A stretch of 64,000 bases of DNA. Source: Pseudomonas fluorescens HK44 (GTDB taxonomy: Bacteria > Pseudomonadota > Gammaproteobacteria > Pseudomonadales > Pseudomonadaceae). Below, in pieces: positions 8,310-18,461 of this stretch. Position 1 is the first letter of the stretch. Every line of letters begins with the position of its first letter. A program made the position numbers and the translations under genes. The notes below the pieces were generated by a model. That model was not told the origin of the DNA and searched no databases. It worked only from the letters and a program-made list of their open reading frames with translations. Location of the stretch: the NCBI RefSeq assembly GCF_000217955.3, contig NZ_AFOY02000010.1:186001-250000 (forward strand). The letters run 5' to 3'.

Positions 8310-11300
8310 TCATTTCAGCAGTTTCAGGAAACCCTCCAGCGGCAGCGGCTGACTGTGCAAGTAGCCTTGATACAAGTGGCAGCCCAGCCCCTGCAAGAAC
8401 TCGAGCTGTTCGGTGGTTTCGACACCTTCGGCAATCACCGTCAATTCAAGGCTGCGGGCCATGGCCACGATGGCGCGGATGATTTCCGCGTCGTTCGGAT
8501 CGCTGGTCGCATCGCGGATGAACGACTGGTCGATCTTCAGGGTATCCACCGGCAGGCGCTTGAGGTAAGTCAGCGAGGAGTAGCCAGTACCAAAGTCGTC
8601 CATGGCGAAGCTGACGCCGAGTTTCTTCAGGCGGCGCATCTTGCTGATGGTGTCGTCCAGGTTCTGGATCACGATGCCTTCGGTGACCTCCAGTTTGAGC
8701 AGCGAATACGGCAGTCCATGGTTGCTCAGGTTGTGTTCAATCCGTTCGACAAAGTCGTTCTGGCGAAATTGCCGTGGGCTGATGTTCACGCAAAGGCTGA
8801 AATTCAGCGGGTCGATCAGGCCTCTATCGATCAACTGCCTGAAGGCCTGACAGGCCTCATCGAGAATCCAGGTACCAACCTCCAGGATCAGCCCGCTGTC
8901 TTCCAGCACCTTGATGAATTCGGTGGGCGATTGCTCCCCCAACAGCGGATGGCGCCAGCGCACCAGAGCTTCGGCACCGATAATGCGATCGTTCCGGGCG
9001 TCCACCTGAGGCTGGTATTGCAGGCTGAACTCACCTCGCGAAAGGGCCAGGCGCAGGTCGGTTTCCATCCGCAGGCGTTCACTGGCCGCTTTTTGCATGG
9101 TGTTGTGGAACATCTGCGTGGTATTGCGCCCCGAATCCTTGGCTCGGTACAGGGCAATGTCGGCACGCTTGAGCAGGTCGGTCGGGGTTGAGCCGTGATC
9201 GGGGATCAAGGCCACGCCGATGCTCGGTGTGACCTGCAGGCGCTGACCATCGAGGAACATCGGCTCGGACAGCAACTCACGAATCGTGTCGGCCAGCTCG
9301 CGGACCTGTTCGCTGACCTCGTTGCGCGTACCTTCCAGGCCGCTCAACAGCACCACAAACTCATCGCCACCGAGTCGCGCCACAGTGTCTTCCATGCGCA
9401 CGCTGGCTTCGAGGCGCGCAGTGATGATTTTCAGCACGGTGTCGCCCACCGGGTGACCGAGCGAGTCGTTGATGTGCTTGAAATGGTCGAGATCGAGGAA
9501 CAGCAAGGCGCCGCGCAGGTTGTGGCGTTTCAGCAAGGCGATCTGCTGGCTCAGGCGATCCATCAGCAGCGCGCGGTTGGGCAGGTTGGTCAGTGGGTCG
9601 TGGTAGGCGAGGTGGCGGATCTGCGCTTCGGCATTTTTCAGCAGGCTGACGTCCCGGGCGGTCATCAGCAGGCAGGGGGTCTCGTTCAGGGTGATGGGTT
9701 CGATCGTGACCTCGACGGTGAGAATTTCGCCGCGCTTGTTGCGACCAAGCATTTCCTGGTGATGCACCCGGCCTTTGGTCTTCAACTCGGCCAGCAGGTT
9801 TGAGCGTTGTTTTTCCTCCGCCCAGATACCGATCTGATACACGGTTTTACCCACCACTTCGTCGGCGCGGTAGCCGGTCAAGCGGCAGAAGCCGTCGTTG
9901 ACCTCCAGGTAGCGTCCGCTGTCGCGCTCGGTGATGGTGATGGCGTCTGGGCTGGAGTGAAATGCCTTGGCGAACTTCTCTTCACTGGCCTTCAGTGCGG
10001 CCTCGGAGCGCTGTTGCTGGGTGATGTCGCGCAGAGTGGTAACGATGCATGGCTCGTTGCCGACGCTGATCTGGCGGCTGGAAATCACGCAGGTCAAGGG
10101 TTGCCCGTCCTTGTGGTGAACGATGATTGCGACGTTGTTCAGCGCCTGTTCGCGAATCACCTGCTCGATGCGTTGCTGACGCTTCACCGAAGCGTCCCAG
10201 AGGCCAATCTCGTCGGCACTGCGGTCGATGACGTCGGTGGTGGTCCAGCCGAAAGTCTGAGTGAAGGCAGGGTTGATCTCGATGAACTGGCCGGTGTCCT
10301 GGCGCGTCACACAGATCGGATCCGGGCTGACCTGGAACAGGCTGGCGAATTTTTCTTCGGAGGTGATAAGGCGCTGCTCGCGCTCCACCTGGTCGGTGAT
10401 GTCGAGCAACGTACCGGCCATGCGCAGGGGAACACCGGACTCATCGCGATAGAGCCGTGCACGGCTTTCCAGGTAGCGCGAACTGCCGTCGGGCAATTGC
10501 ACGCGGTAGGTCAGTTGATAATTACCGGCCGGGCCTTCGCGCAAACTGCGATAGGCGTCGCGCATGCTGTCGCGCTCATCGTCGGGTACGCCTTCGAAAA
10601 ACGCATCGAAGGGCTCGTGAAAAGGCACCGGGTCCAGTCCATGCAGCTGCGCGGCACGGGCCGAGCCATAGAGCATGCCGCTGGGAATGTGCCAGTCCCA
10701 GGTGCCGAGTTGCGCCGAATCAAGGGCCAGATCCAGGCGCTCCTGACTGTCTTTGAGCGCTTGCTCGGCGAGTTTGCGTTCGCTGGTGTCGAGGAATGTG
10801 CTGAGCAGGTAGGGCTGGCCTTCGAGTTCGACCTTTTGCGCGCTGAGAATGCCGTCGTGGACCTGGCCGTTGCTGGCGCGAAACTGCACCTCCATGCTGA
10901 CCAGTTCGCCCTTGGCCTTGGTTGCCTTGACCAGTTTGGCGCGTTGTTCCGGGTTTACCCAAAGGCCCAGTTCCAGTGTCGTGCGACCGATCACGCTGTG
11001 CACGGGCCAGCCAAACAGGCTTTCGAAGTATTGATTGGCTTCGCTGATCAGGCCGTCTTCCTGACGGGTCAGCAGCACCATGTTCGGGCTCAGGTGAAAT
11101 AGTGTTGCGAAACGTTTCTCCGAGCTGCTCAGGGCCTGTTCGCGCTGGCGTTGATGGGTGATCTCGCGGATCACCCCGATCATCCGTGGCCGGCCTTGTT
11201 TGTCCGGTATCAGGCTGCCGTTGATCTCCAGCCAGTGCAGGCTGCCGTCGGGCCAGCGGATCCGGTGATGCATCGCCTGTTCCAGCGGTGCGCCGGCCAC

Positions 11301-11600
11301 CACAGCGTTAAAGGCCCGCAGCGTCTTGGCGCGATCCTCCACCGCCAGCAGATCCAGGTACTCCAGGTCGGCTGGTAGCGGCTGCCTTGGATCAAACCCG
11401 AACAGGGCTTGAGTCCCCCGCGACCAGCTGATCAGCCCGCGTTCAATGTCCCAGTACCAGGCGCCCAAGCGTGCACCGTTCAAGGCGGCGAGCAGTTGTG
11501 GCGCGCTCTCCCAAATCTGCTCCGAGGTACGCGGGTCGAGCGCCTGAATGCGCGGCATTGAGGGCGTGCGTGAGCGAGTGCGGTCAGCAGATTTGGGCAT
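8310..11600 (-). CDS. Multi-PAS GGDEF-EAL cyclic-di-GMP signalling protein
   Basis: Large cytoplasmic sensor of 1096 aa that probably makes and/or degrades cyclic di-GMP. No membrane segment is visible. About five tandem PAS modules fill residues 35-650; each carries recognisable pieces such as FGFDP, FATLFHLSPNMVLLTR, FASLFQVSPDPICVTR and FAKAFHSSPDAITITER. A diguanylate cyclase domain follows with an intact GGDEF (744-748), then an EAL domain with intact EALVRW (from 877) and DDFGTGYSS. Both catalytic signatures look functional. A TTG at 11609 is in frame, but the ATG at 11600 is preferred. It stands alone, so its signal and output are unknown. Confidence 0.95.
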   Translation of the reverse strand: MPKSADRTRSRTPSMPRIQALDPRTSEQIWESAPQLLAALNGARLGAWYWDIERGLISWSRGTQALFGFDPRQPLPADLEYLDLLAVEDRAKTLRAFNAVVAGAPLEQAMHHRIRWPDGSLHWLEINGSLIPDKQGRPRMIGVIREITHQRQREQALSSSEKRFATLFHLSPNMVLLTRQEDGLISEANQYFESLFGWPVHSVIGRTTLELGLWVNPEQRAKLVKATKAKGELVSMEVQFRASNGQVHDGILSAQKVELEGQPYLLSTFLDTSERKLAEQALKDSQERLDLALDSAQLGTWDWHIPSGMLYGSARAAQLHGLDPVPFHEPFDAFFEGVPDDERDSMRDAYRSLREGPAGNYQLTYRVQLPDGSSRYLESRARLYRDESGVPLRMAGTLLDITDQVEREQRLITSEEKFASLFQVSPDPICVTRQDTGQFIEINPAFTQTFGWTTTDVIDRSADEIGLWDASVKRQQRIEQVIREQALNNVAIIVHHKDGQPLTCVISSRQISVGNEPCIVTTLRDITQQQRSEAALKASEEKFAKAFHSSPDAITITERDSGRYLEVNDGFCRLTGYRADEVVGKTVYQIGIWAEEKQRSNLLAELKTKGRVHHQEMLGRNKRGEILTVEVTIEPITLNETPCLLMTARDVSLLKNAEAQIRHLAYHDPLTNLPNRALLMDRLSQQIALLKRHNLRGALLFLDLDHFKHINDSLGHPVGDTVLKIITARLEASVRMEDTVARLGGDEFVVLLSGLEGTRNEVSEQVRELADTIRELLSEPMFLDGQRLQVTPSIGVALIPDHGSTPTDLLKRADIALYRAKDSGRNTTQMFHNTMQKAASERLRMETDLRLALSRGEFSLQYQPQVDARNDRIIGAEALVRWRHPLLGEQSPTEFIKVLEDSGLILEVGTWILDEACQAFRQLIDRGLIDPLNFSLCVNISPRQFRQNDFVERIEHNLSNHGLPYSLLKLEVTEGIVIQNLDDTISKMRRLKKLGVSFAMDDFGTGYSSLTYLKRLPVDTLKIDQSFIRDATSDPNDAEIIRAIVAMARSLELTVIAEGVETTEQLEFLQGLGCHLYQGYLHSQPLPLEGFLKLLK

Positions 11601-11669
11601 GGGTAACAAGCCTTGGGCTGAATGGGGTGTTTGGCGCTGGGATTTTCAACCTTAAAGGATTAGCACAAC

Positions 11670-12560
11670 TTAGCCGTGAGTCCGTGGCAAATCGATTTGT
11701 GCGTCCAACAAGGCCATGAAAGCCCGTGCAGCATTCGACAGCGTCCGTTCGGTGTGCACGATATAGCCTAGCTGGCGAGTGAGTTGTATGCCCGGTAAAG
11801 GAATGCGTGCCACTTGATCATCGAGCATGGTGCGCGGCAACACGCTCCAGGCCAGGCCAATGGAAACCATCATCTTGATAGTTTCCAGATAGTTAGTGCT
11901 CATCGCGATGTTCGGCGTCAGCCCCTGGGCTTCGAATAGTCGTTGCACGATGTGGTGGGTGAACGTGTTGCCACCGGGGAAAACCGCCGGATGGCCGGCA
12001 ATATCGGCCAGGCTGACTGCGCCGTTGCTGATCAGCGAGTGTTCCGGGGCCGCCACGAAGTCCAGCGGGTCGTCCCATACCGGCGTAGCCTTCACCAGCG
12101 TGTGCGGCTCGGGTGCCAAGGTAATCACCGCCAGTTCGGCGCGGCCGTGAAGAATTTCCTCGTAGGCGACTTCCGAATCGAGGAACTGAATATCCAGCGC
12201 GACCTCGGGATAGCGTCGGGTGAACGCCCGCAGCAAGGGCGGCAGGCGGTGCAGGCCAATGTGATGACTGGTCGCCAGTGTCAGGCGGCCAGTCACTTCG
12301 CCGGTCAGGTTGGTCAGCGCCCGGCGCGTGTCATCCAGCACATTCAGAATCTGATAGGCACGCGGCAGCAGGGCACGTCCGGCCTCGGTCAGGCCGACTT
12401 CCCGGCCCAGTCGATCAAACAGCCGCACCTTCAACTGCTGCTCCAGCCCGGCGATGCGTTTGCTGATGGCGGGCTGGGTCAGGTGCAGGCGTTCACCCGC
12501 GCCAGAGAAGCTTCCGGTCTCGGCGATGGCTATAAAAGCATTGAGGTTAGCCAGGTCCAT
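11670..12560 (-). CDS. LysR-family regulator divergent from leuC
   Basis: Transcriptional regulator of 296 aa. The N-terminal winged helix (FIAIAETGSFSGAGERLHLTQPAISKRIAGLEQQL) is a textbook LysR HTH. The C-terminal part (about 90-290) is the two-lobed effector domain. It is transcribed away from leuC, sharing a roughly 300-base control region. LysR regulators commonly control the divergent operon, so leuCD is the likely target, with a leucine-pathway metabolite as possible effector. That is inference from position. A LysR gene at this site is usual in Pseudomonas. Confidence 0.93.
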   Translation of the reverse strand: MDLANLNAFIAIAETGSFSGAGERLHLTQPAISKRIAGLEQQLKVRLFDRLGREVGLTEAGRALLPRAYQILNVLDDTRRALTNLTGEVTGRLTLATSHHIGLHRLPPLLRAFTRRYPEVALDIQFLDSEVAYEEILHGRAELAVITLAPEPHTLVKATPVWDDPLDFVAAPEHSLISNGAVSLADIAGHPAVFPGGNTFTHHIVQRLFEAQGLTPNIAMSTNYLETIKMMVSIGLAWSVLPRTMLDDQVARIPLPGIQLTRQLGYIVHTERTLSNAARAFMALLDAQIDLPRTHG

Positions 12561-12603
12561 GTTTGTATTCCAGTCGGTTATCCAAAGTATAAAAAATATG
12601 AAT

Positions 12604-12632
12604 TTGAGTTATTTAATGTAACCCCATAGGAT
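12604..12632 (+). promoter_or_regulatory. Putative leuC promoter
   Basis: -35 TTGAGT (12604-12609), a 17-base spacer and -10 TAGGAT (12627-12632) lie between the LysR gene and leuC. If used, the leuC mRNA has a leader of about 230 bases that contains the long palindrome at 12673-12838. Confidence 0.5.
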
Positions 12633-12672
12633 CGACCTCACAAGCCAAGGGGTTATTGATTCGTTTCAAGAT

Positions 12673-12838
12673 CCAGAGGTCTGTGTGGCGGGTTTGTTAG
12701 TTCAAATTCGGAAGCCAGAAGTCCATAGCCAAGGCGCTGTGACGAGTCATAGCCCGCTATGGCGAGGAGCAGCAACGCAGGATATGGGCTTCTGGCGCCG
12801 AAGTTGACTAACAGAACTCGCTACACAGACCTCTCTGG
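12673..12838. repeat. Long imperfect palindrome (about 55-base arms) in the leuC leader
   Basis: The left arm 12673-12726 and the right arm 12783-12838 are inverted copies. CCAGAGGTCTGTGT pairs with ACACAGACCTCTCTGG, TTTGTTAGTT faces GACTAACAGAA, and GCCAGAAGTCCATA faces TATGGGCTTCTGGC. The 56-base centre contains a smaller hairpin, CATAG-CCCG-CTATG (12749-12762). The whole element of about 166 bases could fold into one extended hairpin. It may be a MITE-like repeat or a structured leader RNA. Confidence 0.8.
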
Positions 12839-12867
12839 CATAGAACAAGCTGATGAGGAAACGTCTG

Positions 12868-14286
12868 ATGGCCGGCAAAACGCTCTACGACAAGCTCTGG
12901 GATTCGCATTTGGTCAAGCAGCGCGACGATGGTTCGGCGCTGATCTACATCGATCGTCACATCATTCACGAAGTGACCTCGCCGCAAGCCTTCGAAGGTC
13001 TGCGTCTGGCCGGGCGCAAGCCGTGGCGCATCGATGCCAACATCGCGACCCCGGACCACAACGTACCGACGACTCCAGAGCGCAAGGGCGGCATTGCCGC
13101 CATCGCTGACGAAGTCTCGCGTTTGCAGGTCCAGACCCTCGATGACAACTGCGACGAATATGGCATCGTCGAATTCAAGATGAATGACGTGCGTCAAGGC
13201 ATCGTCCACGTCATTGGCCCGGAGCAGGGCGCAACCTTGCCGGGCATGACCGTGGTTTGTGGTGACTCCCATACCTCGACCCACGGCGCGTTCGGCGCGT
13301 TGGCTCATGGTATCGGCACTTCCGAGGTCGAGCACGTGCTCGCCACACAGTGCCTGGTCGCCAAGAAAATGAAGAACATGCGGGTATCGGTTGAAGGCAA
13401 ATTGCCGTTCGGCGTGACTGCCAAGGACATCGTTCTGGCCGTTATCGGCAAGATCGGCACCGCTGGCGGTAACGGTCACGCCATCGAATTCGCCGGTAGC
13501 GCGATTCGTGATTTGTCGGTCGAAGGCCGAATGACCATCTGCAACATGTCCATCGAAGCCGGTGCACGAGTTGGTTTGGTGGCCGCTGACGAAAAGACTG
13601 TTGCCTACGTCAAGGGTCGTCCGTTTGCACCGAAAGGCGCTGAGTGGGATATGGCTGTCGAAGCCTGGAAAGACCTGGTTTCCGATGCGGATGCCAAGTT
13701 CGACACCATCGTTGAACTCGACGCTGCGCAGATCAAGCCGCAAGTCAGCTGGGGCACGTCCCCGGAAATGGTCCTCGCCGTCGATCAAAACGTGCCGGAC
13801 CCGGCTAAAGAGATGGATCTGGTCAAGCGTGACTCTATCGTCCGCGCCTTGAAGTACATGGGTTTGACCGCCAATCAGGCGATCACCGACATTCAACTGG
13901 ACCGCGTGTTCATTGGTTCCTGCACCAACTCGCGGATCGAAGATTTGCGCGCTGCGGCAGTGATCGCCAAGGGCCGTAAAGTGGCTTCGACCATCAAGCA
14001 AGCCATTGTGGTGCCGGGTTCAGGCCTGGTGAAGGCGCAAGCCGAAGCTGAAGGGCTGGACAAGATTTTCCTCGAGGCCGGTTTCGAATGGCGCGAGCCA
14101 GGTTGCTCGATGTGCCTGGCGATGAACCCGGACCGTTTGGAGTCTGGTGAACATTGCGCATCGACCTCCAACCGCAACTTTGAAGGCCGTCAGGGCGCCG
14201 GAGGCCGTACGCACCTGGTGAGCCCGGCCATGGCCGCCGCCGCCGCTGTCAACGGTCGTTTCGTCGACGTCCGTGAATTGATCTGA
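12868..14286 (+). CDS. leuC: 3-isopropylmalate dehydratase, large subunit
   Basis: With LeuD it isomerises 2-isopropylmalate to 3-isopropylmalate in leucine synthesis, using a 4Fe-4S cluster. 472 aa from ATG 12868, which has a GAGGA site 8 bases upstream; an in-frame ATG at 12853 was rejected for lack of one. Aconitase-fold motifs include [29 protein letters not shown] and the cluster ligands Cys352 (GSCTNSR), Cys413 and Cys416 (GCSMCLAMN). leuD starts 11 bases after the stop, so they are cotranscribed. It probably answers to the divergent LysR regulator. Confidence 0.98.
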   Translation: MAGKTLYDKLWDSHLVKQRDDGSALIYIDRHIIHEVTSPQAFEGLRLAGRKPWRIDANIATPDHNVPTTPERKGGIAAIADEVSRLQVQTLDDNCDEYGIVEFKMNDVRQGIVHVIGPEQGATLPGMTVVCGDSHTSTHGAFGALAHGIGTSEVEHVLATQCLVAKKMKNMRVSVEGKLPFGVTAKDIVLAVIGKIGTAGGNGHAIEFAGSAIRDLSVEGRMTICNMSIEAGARVGLVAADEKTVAYVKGRPFAPKGAEWDMAVEAWKDLVSDADAKFDTIVELDAAQIKPQVSWGTSPEMVLAVDQNVPDPAKEMDLVKRDSIVRALKYMGLTANQAITDIQLDRVFIGSCTNSRIEDLRAAAVIAKGRKVASTIKQAIVVPGSGLVKAQAEAEGLDKIFLEAGFEWREPGCSMCLAMNPDRLESGEHCASTSNRNFEGRQGAGGRTHLVSPAMAAAAAVNGRFVDVRELI

Positions 14287-14297
14287 AGGAGCGCAGC

Positions 14298-14942
14298 ATG
14301 AAAGCTTTTACCCAGCACACTGGTCTTGTCGCGCCTTTGGATCGTGCCAACGTCGACACCGACCAGATCATTCCCAAGCAGTTCTTGAAGTCGATCAAGC
14401 GCACCGGTTTTGGTCCGAACCTGTTCGATGAGTGGCGTTACCTGGATGTCGGGCAACCGTATCAGGACAACTCCAAGCGTCCGCTGAACAAGGACTTCGT
14501 ACTCAACGCCGAGCGTTATCAAGGTGCCAGCGTGTTGCTCGCCCGGGAAAACTTCGGCTGCGGTTCAAGCCGCGAGCACGCGCCATGGGCCCTGGAAGAG
14601 TACGGTTTTCGCAGCATCATCGCGCCGAGCTACGCCGACATCTTCTTCAACAACAGCTTCAAGAACGGCTTGCTGCCGATCATCCTGAGCGACGCTGAAG
14701 TCGACGAGTTGTTTGCGCAAGTGGAAGCCAATCCTGGCTACCAGTTGCAGATCGACTTGCAGACCCAGACTGTGACCCGTCCTGACGGCAAGGTCCTGAG
14801 CTTCGAAATCGATGCTTTCCGCAAACACTGCCTGCTCAACGGCCTGGACGATATCGGCCTGACCTTGCAGGACGGCGATGCGATTGCCGCCTTCGAAGCC
14901 AAGCACCGCGCCAGCCAGCCATGGTTGTTCCGCGACGCGTGA
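14298..14942 (+). CDS. leuD: 3-isopropylmalate dehydratase, small subunit
   Basis: Swivelling-domain partner of LeuC, 214 aa, a normal length. It starts [30 protein letters not shown] and contains [16 protein letters not shown], the conserved substrate-contact loop. A GGAGCG site precedes the ATG. It is followed by a REP pair and a methyltransferase gene, which together separate leuCD from leuB. Confidence 0.98.
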   Translation: MKAFTQHTGLVAPLDRANVDTDQIIPKQFLKSIKRTGFGPNLFDEWRYLDVGQPYQDNSKRPLNKDFVLNAERYQGASVLLARENFGCGSSREHAPWALEEYGFRSIIAPSYADIFFNNSFKNGLLPIILSDAEVDELFAQVEANPGYQLQIDLQTQTVTRPDGKVLSFEIDAFRKHCLLNGLDDIGLTLQDGDAIAAFEAKHRASQPWLFRDA

Positions 14943-14962
14943 TTTTGAGTAAGACGTAATGA

Positions 14963-15040
14963 CGCCATCGCGAGCAAGCTTTGCTCCTACATGGGAATGA
15001 ATGCGTTGCTCTTGTAGGAGCAAGGCTTGCCCGCGATGGG
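14963..15040. repeat. Inverted REP pair between leuD and the methyltransferase
   Basis: CGCCATCGCGAGCAAGCTTT followed by GCTCCTAC and its inverted partner GTAGGAGCAAGGCTTGCCCG ending in CGATGG flank a short spacer. This is a typical Pseudomonas REP doublet. Similar doublets occur at 18271-18368 and 33021-33087. Confidence 0.9.
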
Positions 15041-15083
15041 GGCCGCACAAACAACACAAGACTCACCCCTTAAGGAAGTCACC

Positions 15084-15851
15084 ATGACCAGCACTGCCCA
15101 GCACAGCGACGTAGTACAAAAACAATTCGGTGAACAGGCTGCCGCCTACCTGAGCAGCGCAGTACACGCCCAGGGCACCGAGTTTGCGCTGCTACAGGCC
15201 GAACTGGCAGGTCGCGGTGATGCGCGAGTGCTGGACCTGGGCTGCGGCGCCGGTCATGTGAGTTTTCATGTGGCGTCCTTGGTGAAAGAAGTAGTGGCCT
15301 ACGACCTGTCACAGCAGATGCTCGACGTGGTGGCTGGCGCTGCGGTTGATCGTGGTCTGAACAATGTGACCACCGTGCTCGGTGCGGCGGAGCGCCTGCC
15401 GTTTGCCGAGGGTGAATTTGATTTCGTCTTCAGCCGTTATTCGGCGCACCATTGGAGCGACCTTGGACTGGCCCTGCGCGAAGTGCGCCGGGTGCTCAAG
15501 CCGGGTGGGGTGGCAGCGTTCATAGATGTCTTGTCGCCGGGCAGTCCGTTGTTCGACACTTACCTGCAAAGTGTCGAGGTACTGCGCGACACCAGCCACG
15601 TGCGTGATTATTCCGCCGGGGAGTGGTTGCGTCAGGTCAGCGAGGCGGGGTTGCATACCCGTAGCACCACGCGCCAGCGGTTGCGCCTGGAGTACAACTC
15701 CTGGGTCGATCGCATGCGTACACCCCAAGCGTTGCGCGTGGCGATCCGCGAGTTGCAGCAGGCAATGGGCAATGAAGTTCGCGAGTATTTCGAGATAGAA
15801 GCCGATGGTTCGTTCAGCACCGATGTGCTGGTGCTGATGGCTGAACGATAA
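15084..15851 (+). CDS. SAM-dependent class I methyltransferase
   Basis: Methyltransferase of 255 aa from ATG 15084, preceded by AAGGA. Motif I VLDLGCGAGH (49-58) binds SAM. Later motifs are EEVVAYDLS-like (VKEVVAYDLSQQML), FDFVFSRYSAHHW and the LREVRRVLKPGGVAAF strand typical of the UbiE/YcgJ-like Methyltransf_11 family. The substrate is unknown. It sits between leuD and leuB in the leucine cluster but has no obvious role in leucine synthesis. A longer start at 15027 would run into the REP pair and was rejected. Confidence 0.9.
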   Translation: MTSTAQHSDVVQKQFGEQAAAYLSSAVHAQGTEFALLQAELAGRGDARVLDLGCGAGHVSFHVASLVKEVVAYDLSQQMLDVVAGAAVDRGLNNVTTVLGAAERLPFAEGEFDFVFSRYSAHHWSDLGLALREVRRVLKPGGVAAFIDVLSPGSPLFDTYLQSVEVLRDTSHVRDYSAGEWLRQVSEAGLHTRSTTRQRLRLEYNSWVDRMRTPQALRVAIRELQQAMGNEVREYFEIEADGSFSTDVLVLMAER

Positions 15852-15916
15852 GCGCCGAGCGCTGGAATTTTTCCGGGCGCGCCCATGAGCGCGCCGACTG
15901 ATGACATGAGGAACGC

Positions 15917-16999
<1,083 letters not shown>

Positions 17000-17066
17000 T
17001 CTCTGTGGCCCCGCTTGTCGCTGATGCCGGCAAGCGAGCCCACTTTTTGTAAAAGGTGTAGTTGCG

Positions 17067-18179
17067 ATGAAACGTGTAGGTCTGATCGGTTGGCGCGGTA
17101 TGGTCGGTTCCGTGCTCATGCAGCGGATGCTGGAAGAGCAGGATTTCGATCTTATTGAGCCGGTGTTTTTCACCACTTCCAATGTGGGTGGTCAAGGCCC
17201 GTCCGTGGGTAAGGATATTGCTCCGCTCAAGGACGCTTACAGCATTGAAGAGCTGAAAACCCTCGACGTGATTCTGACCTGCCAGGGTGGCGACTACACC
17301 AGCGAAGTCTTTCCGAAACTGCGCGAAGCCGGCTGGCAGGGTTACTGGATCGACGCCGCTTCCAGCCTGCGCATGCAGGATGACGCGGTGATCGTTCTGG
17401 ACCCGGTGAACCGCAAGGTCATCGACCAGCAACTCGACGCGGGCACCAAGAACTACATCGGCGGCAACTGCACCGTCAGCCTGATGCTGATGGGCCTGGG
17501 CGGTCTGTTCGAAGCCGGTCTGGTGGAGTGGATGAGCGCCATGACCTATCAGGCGGCCTCCGGTGGCGGCGCGCAGCACATGCGTGAACTGATCAAGCAA
17601 ATGGGTGTGACCCACGGCGCTGTCGCCGATCAACTGGCCGATCCGGCCAGCGCCATCCTCGACATCGACCGTCGTGTTGCCGAAGCCATGCGCAGCGACG
17701 CGTACCCGACCGAAAACTTCGGCGTGCCATTGGCCGGCAGCCTGATCCCGTGGATCGACAAAGAGCTGCCGAACGGTCAGAGCCGCGAAGAGTGGAAGGC
17801 CCAGGCCGAGACCAACAAGATCCTCGGTCGCTTCAAGAGCCCGATTCCGGTGGACGGCATCTGCGTGCGCATCGGCGCCATGCGCTGCCACAGCCAGGCG
17901 CTGACCATCAAGCTGAACAAAGATGTGCCGATCGCCGATATCGAAGGGCTGATCAGCCAGCACAACCCATGGGTCAAGCTGGTGCCGAACCAGCGCGAGA
18001 TCAGTATGCAGGAGCTGAGCCCGACCAAGGTCACCGGCACCCTGAACGTACCGGTTGGCCGTCTGCGCAAGCTGAACATGGGTTCGCAGTTCGTCGGTGC
18101 TTTCACCGTTGGCGACCAGCTGCTGTGGGGCGCGGCCGAACCGCTGCGTCGCATGCTGCGGATTCTGCTGGAGCGTTGA
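17067..18179 (+). CDS. asd: Aspartate-semialdehyde dehydrogenase
   Basis: Reduces aspartyl phosphate to aspartate semialdehyde, the branch point to lysine, diaminopimelate, threonine and methionine. 370 aa. The N-terminal NADP loop is [17 protein letters not shown]. The catalytic Cys135 lies in [15 protein letters not shown], and the general-base histidine is in the [11 protein letters not shown] region. Length and motifs match the gamma-proteobacterial class. A terminator hairpin and a REP doublet separate it from the related usg gene. Confidence 0.98.
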   Translation: MKRVGLIGWRGMVGSVLMQRMLEEQDFDLIEPVFFTTSNVGGQGPSVGKDIAPLKDAYSIEELKTLDVILTCQGGDYTSEVFPKLREAGWQGYWIDAASSLRMQDDAVIVLDPVNRKVIDQQLDAGTKNYIGGNCTVSLMLMGLGGLFEAGLVEWMSAMTYQAASGGGAQHMRELIKQMGVTHGAVADQLADPASAILDIDRRVAEAMRSDAYPTENFGVPLAGSLIPWIDKELPNGQSREEWKAQAETNKILGRFKSPIPVDGICVRIGAMRCHSQALTIKLNKDVPIADIEGLISQHNPWVKLVPNQREISMQELSPTKVTGTLNVPVGRLRKLNMGSQFVGAFTVGDQLLWGAAEPLRRMLRILLER

Positions 18180-18189
18180 TTCGCTGATG

Positions 18190-18230
18190 TAATGAAAAAA
18201 CCCGTATCTCGAAAGAGCTGCGGGTTTTTT
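18190..18230 (+). terminator. Terminator after asd
   Basis: AAAAAACCCG, a short inner stem with a GAAA loop, and CGGGTTTTTT form an A-flanked hairpin that can act in either direction. Confidence 0.8.
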
Positions 18231-18270
18231 ATGGCCGTTAACGAGGGGAATATTGTGTCGCCTGGTCGGC

Positions 18271-18368
18271 CGCCATCGCGGGCAAGCCTTGCTCCTACGA
18301 GGTTTGTGTTGGCCGCATTCCATCTGCATGACGCATAACCTGTAGGAGCAAGGCTTGCCCGCGATGAG
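18271..18368. repeat. Inverted REP doublet between asd and usg
   Basis: CGCCATCGCGGGCAAGCC followed by TTGCTCCTAC and the inverted TGTAGGAGCAAGGCTTGCCC followed by GCGATG flank about 50 bases. It is the same REP class as the one at 14963-15040. Confidence 0.9.
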
Positions 18369-18461
18369 GCCAGTACAGCTACTACAAATTCCCCTGTGAA
18401 TTGCCTGCATGCCAACCACCCGGTAAAGTGCCGCTCCCCCCGTTTCGCCTGAGGTAGATCC

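Noticed and set aside
9807..11102. A 431-codon plus-strand open frame inside the GGDEF-EAL gene
   Set aside because: It is the complement of PAS-coding sequence and has no motif of its own.
14963..15040. CRISPR-like pair of repeats
   Set aside because: The two copies are inverted, not direct, and match the REP class; no array of spacers anywhere in the window.
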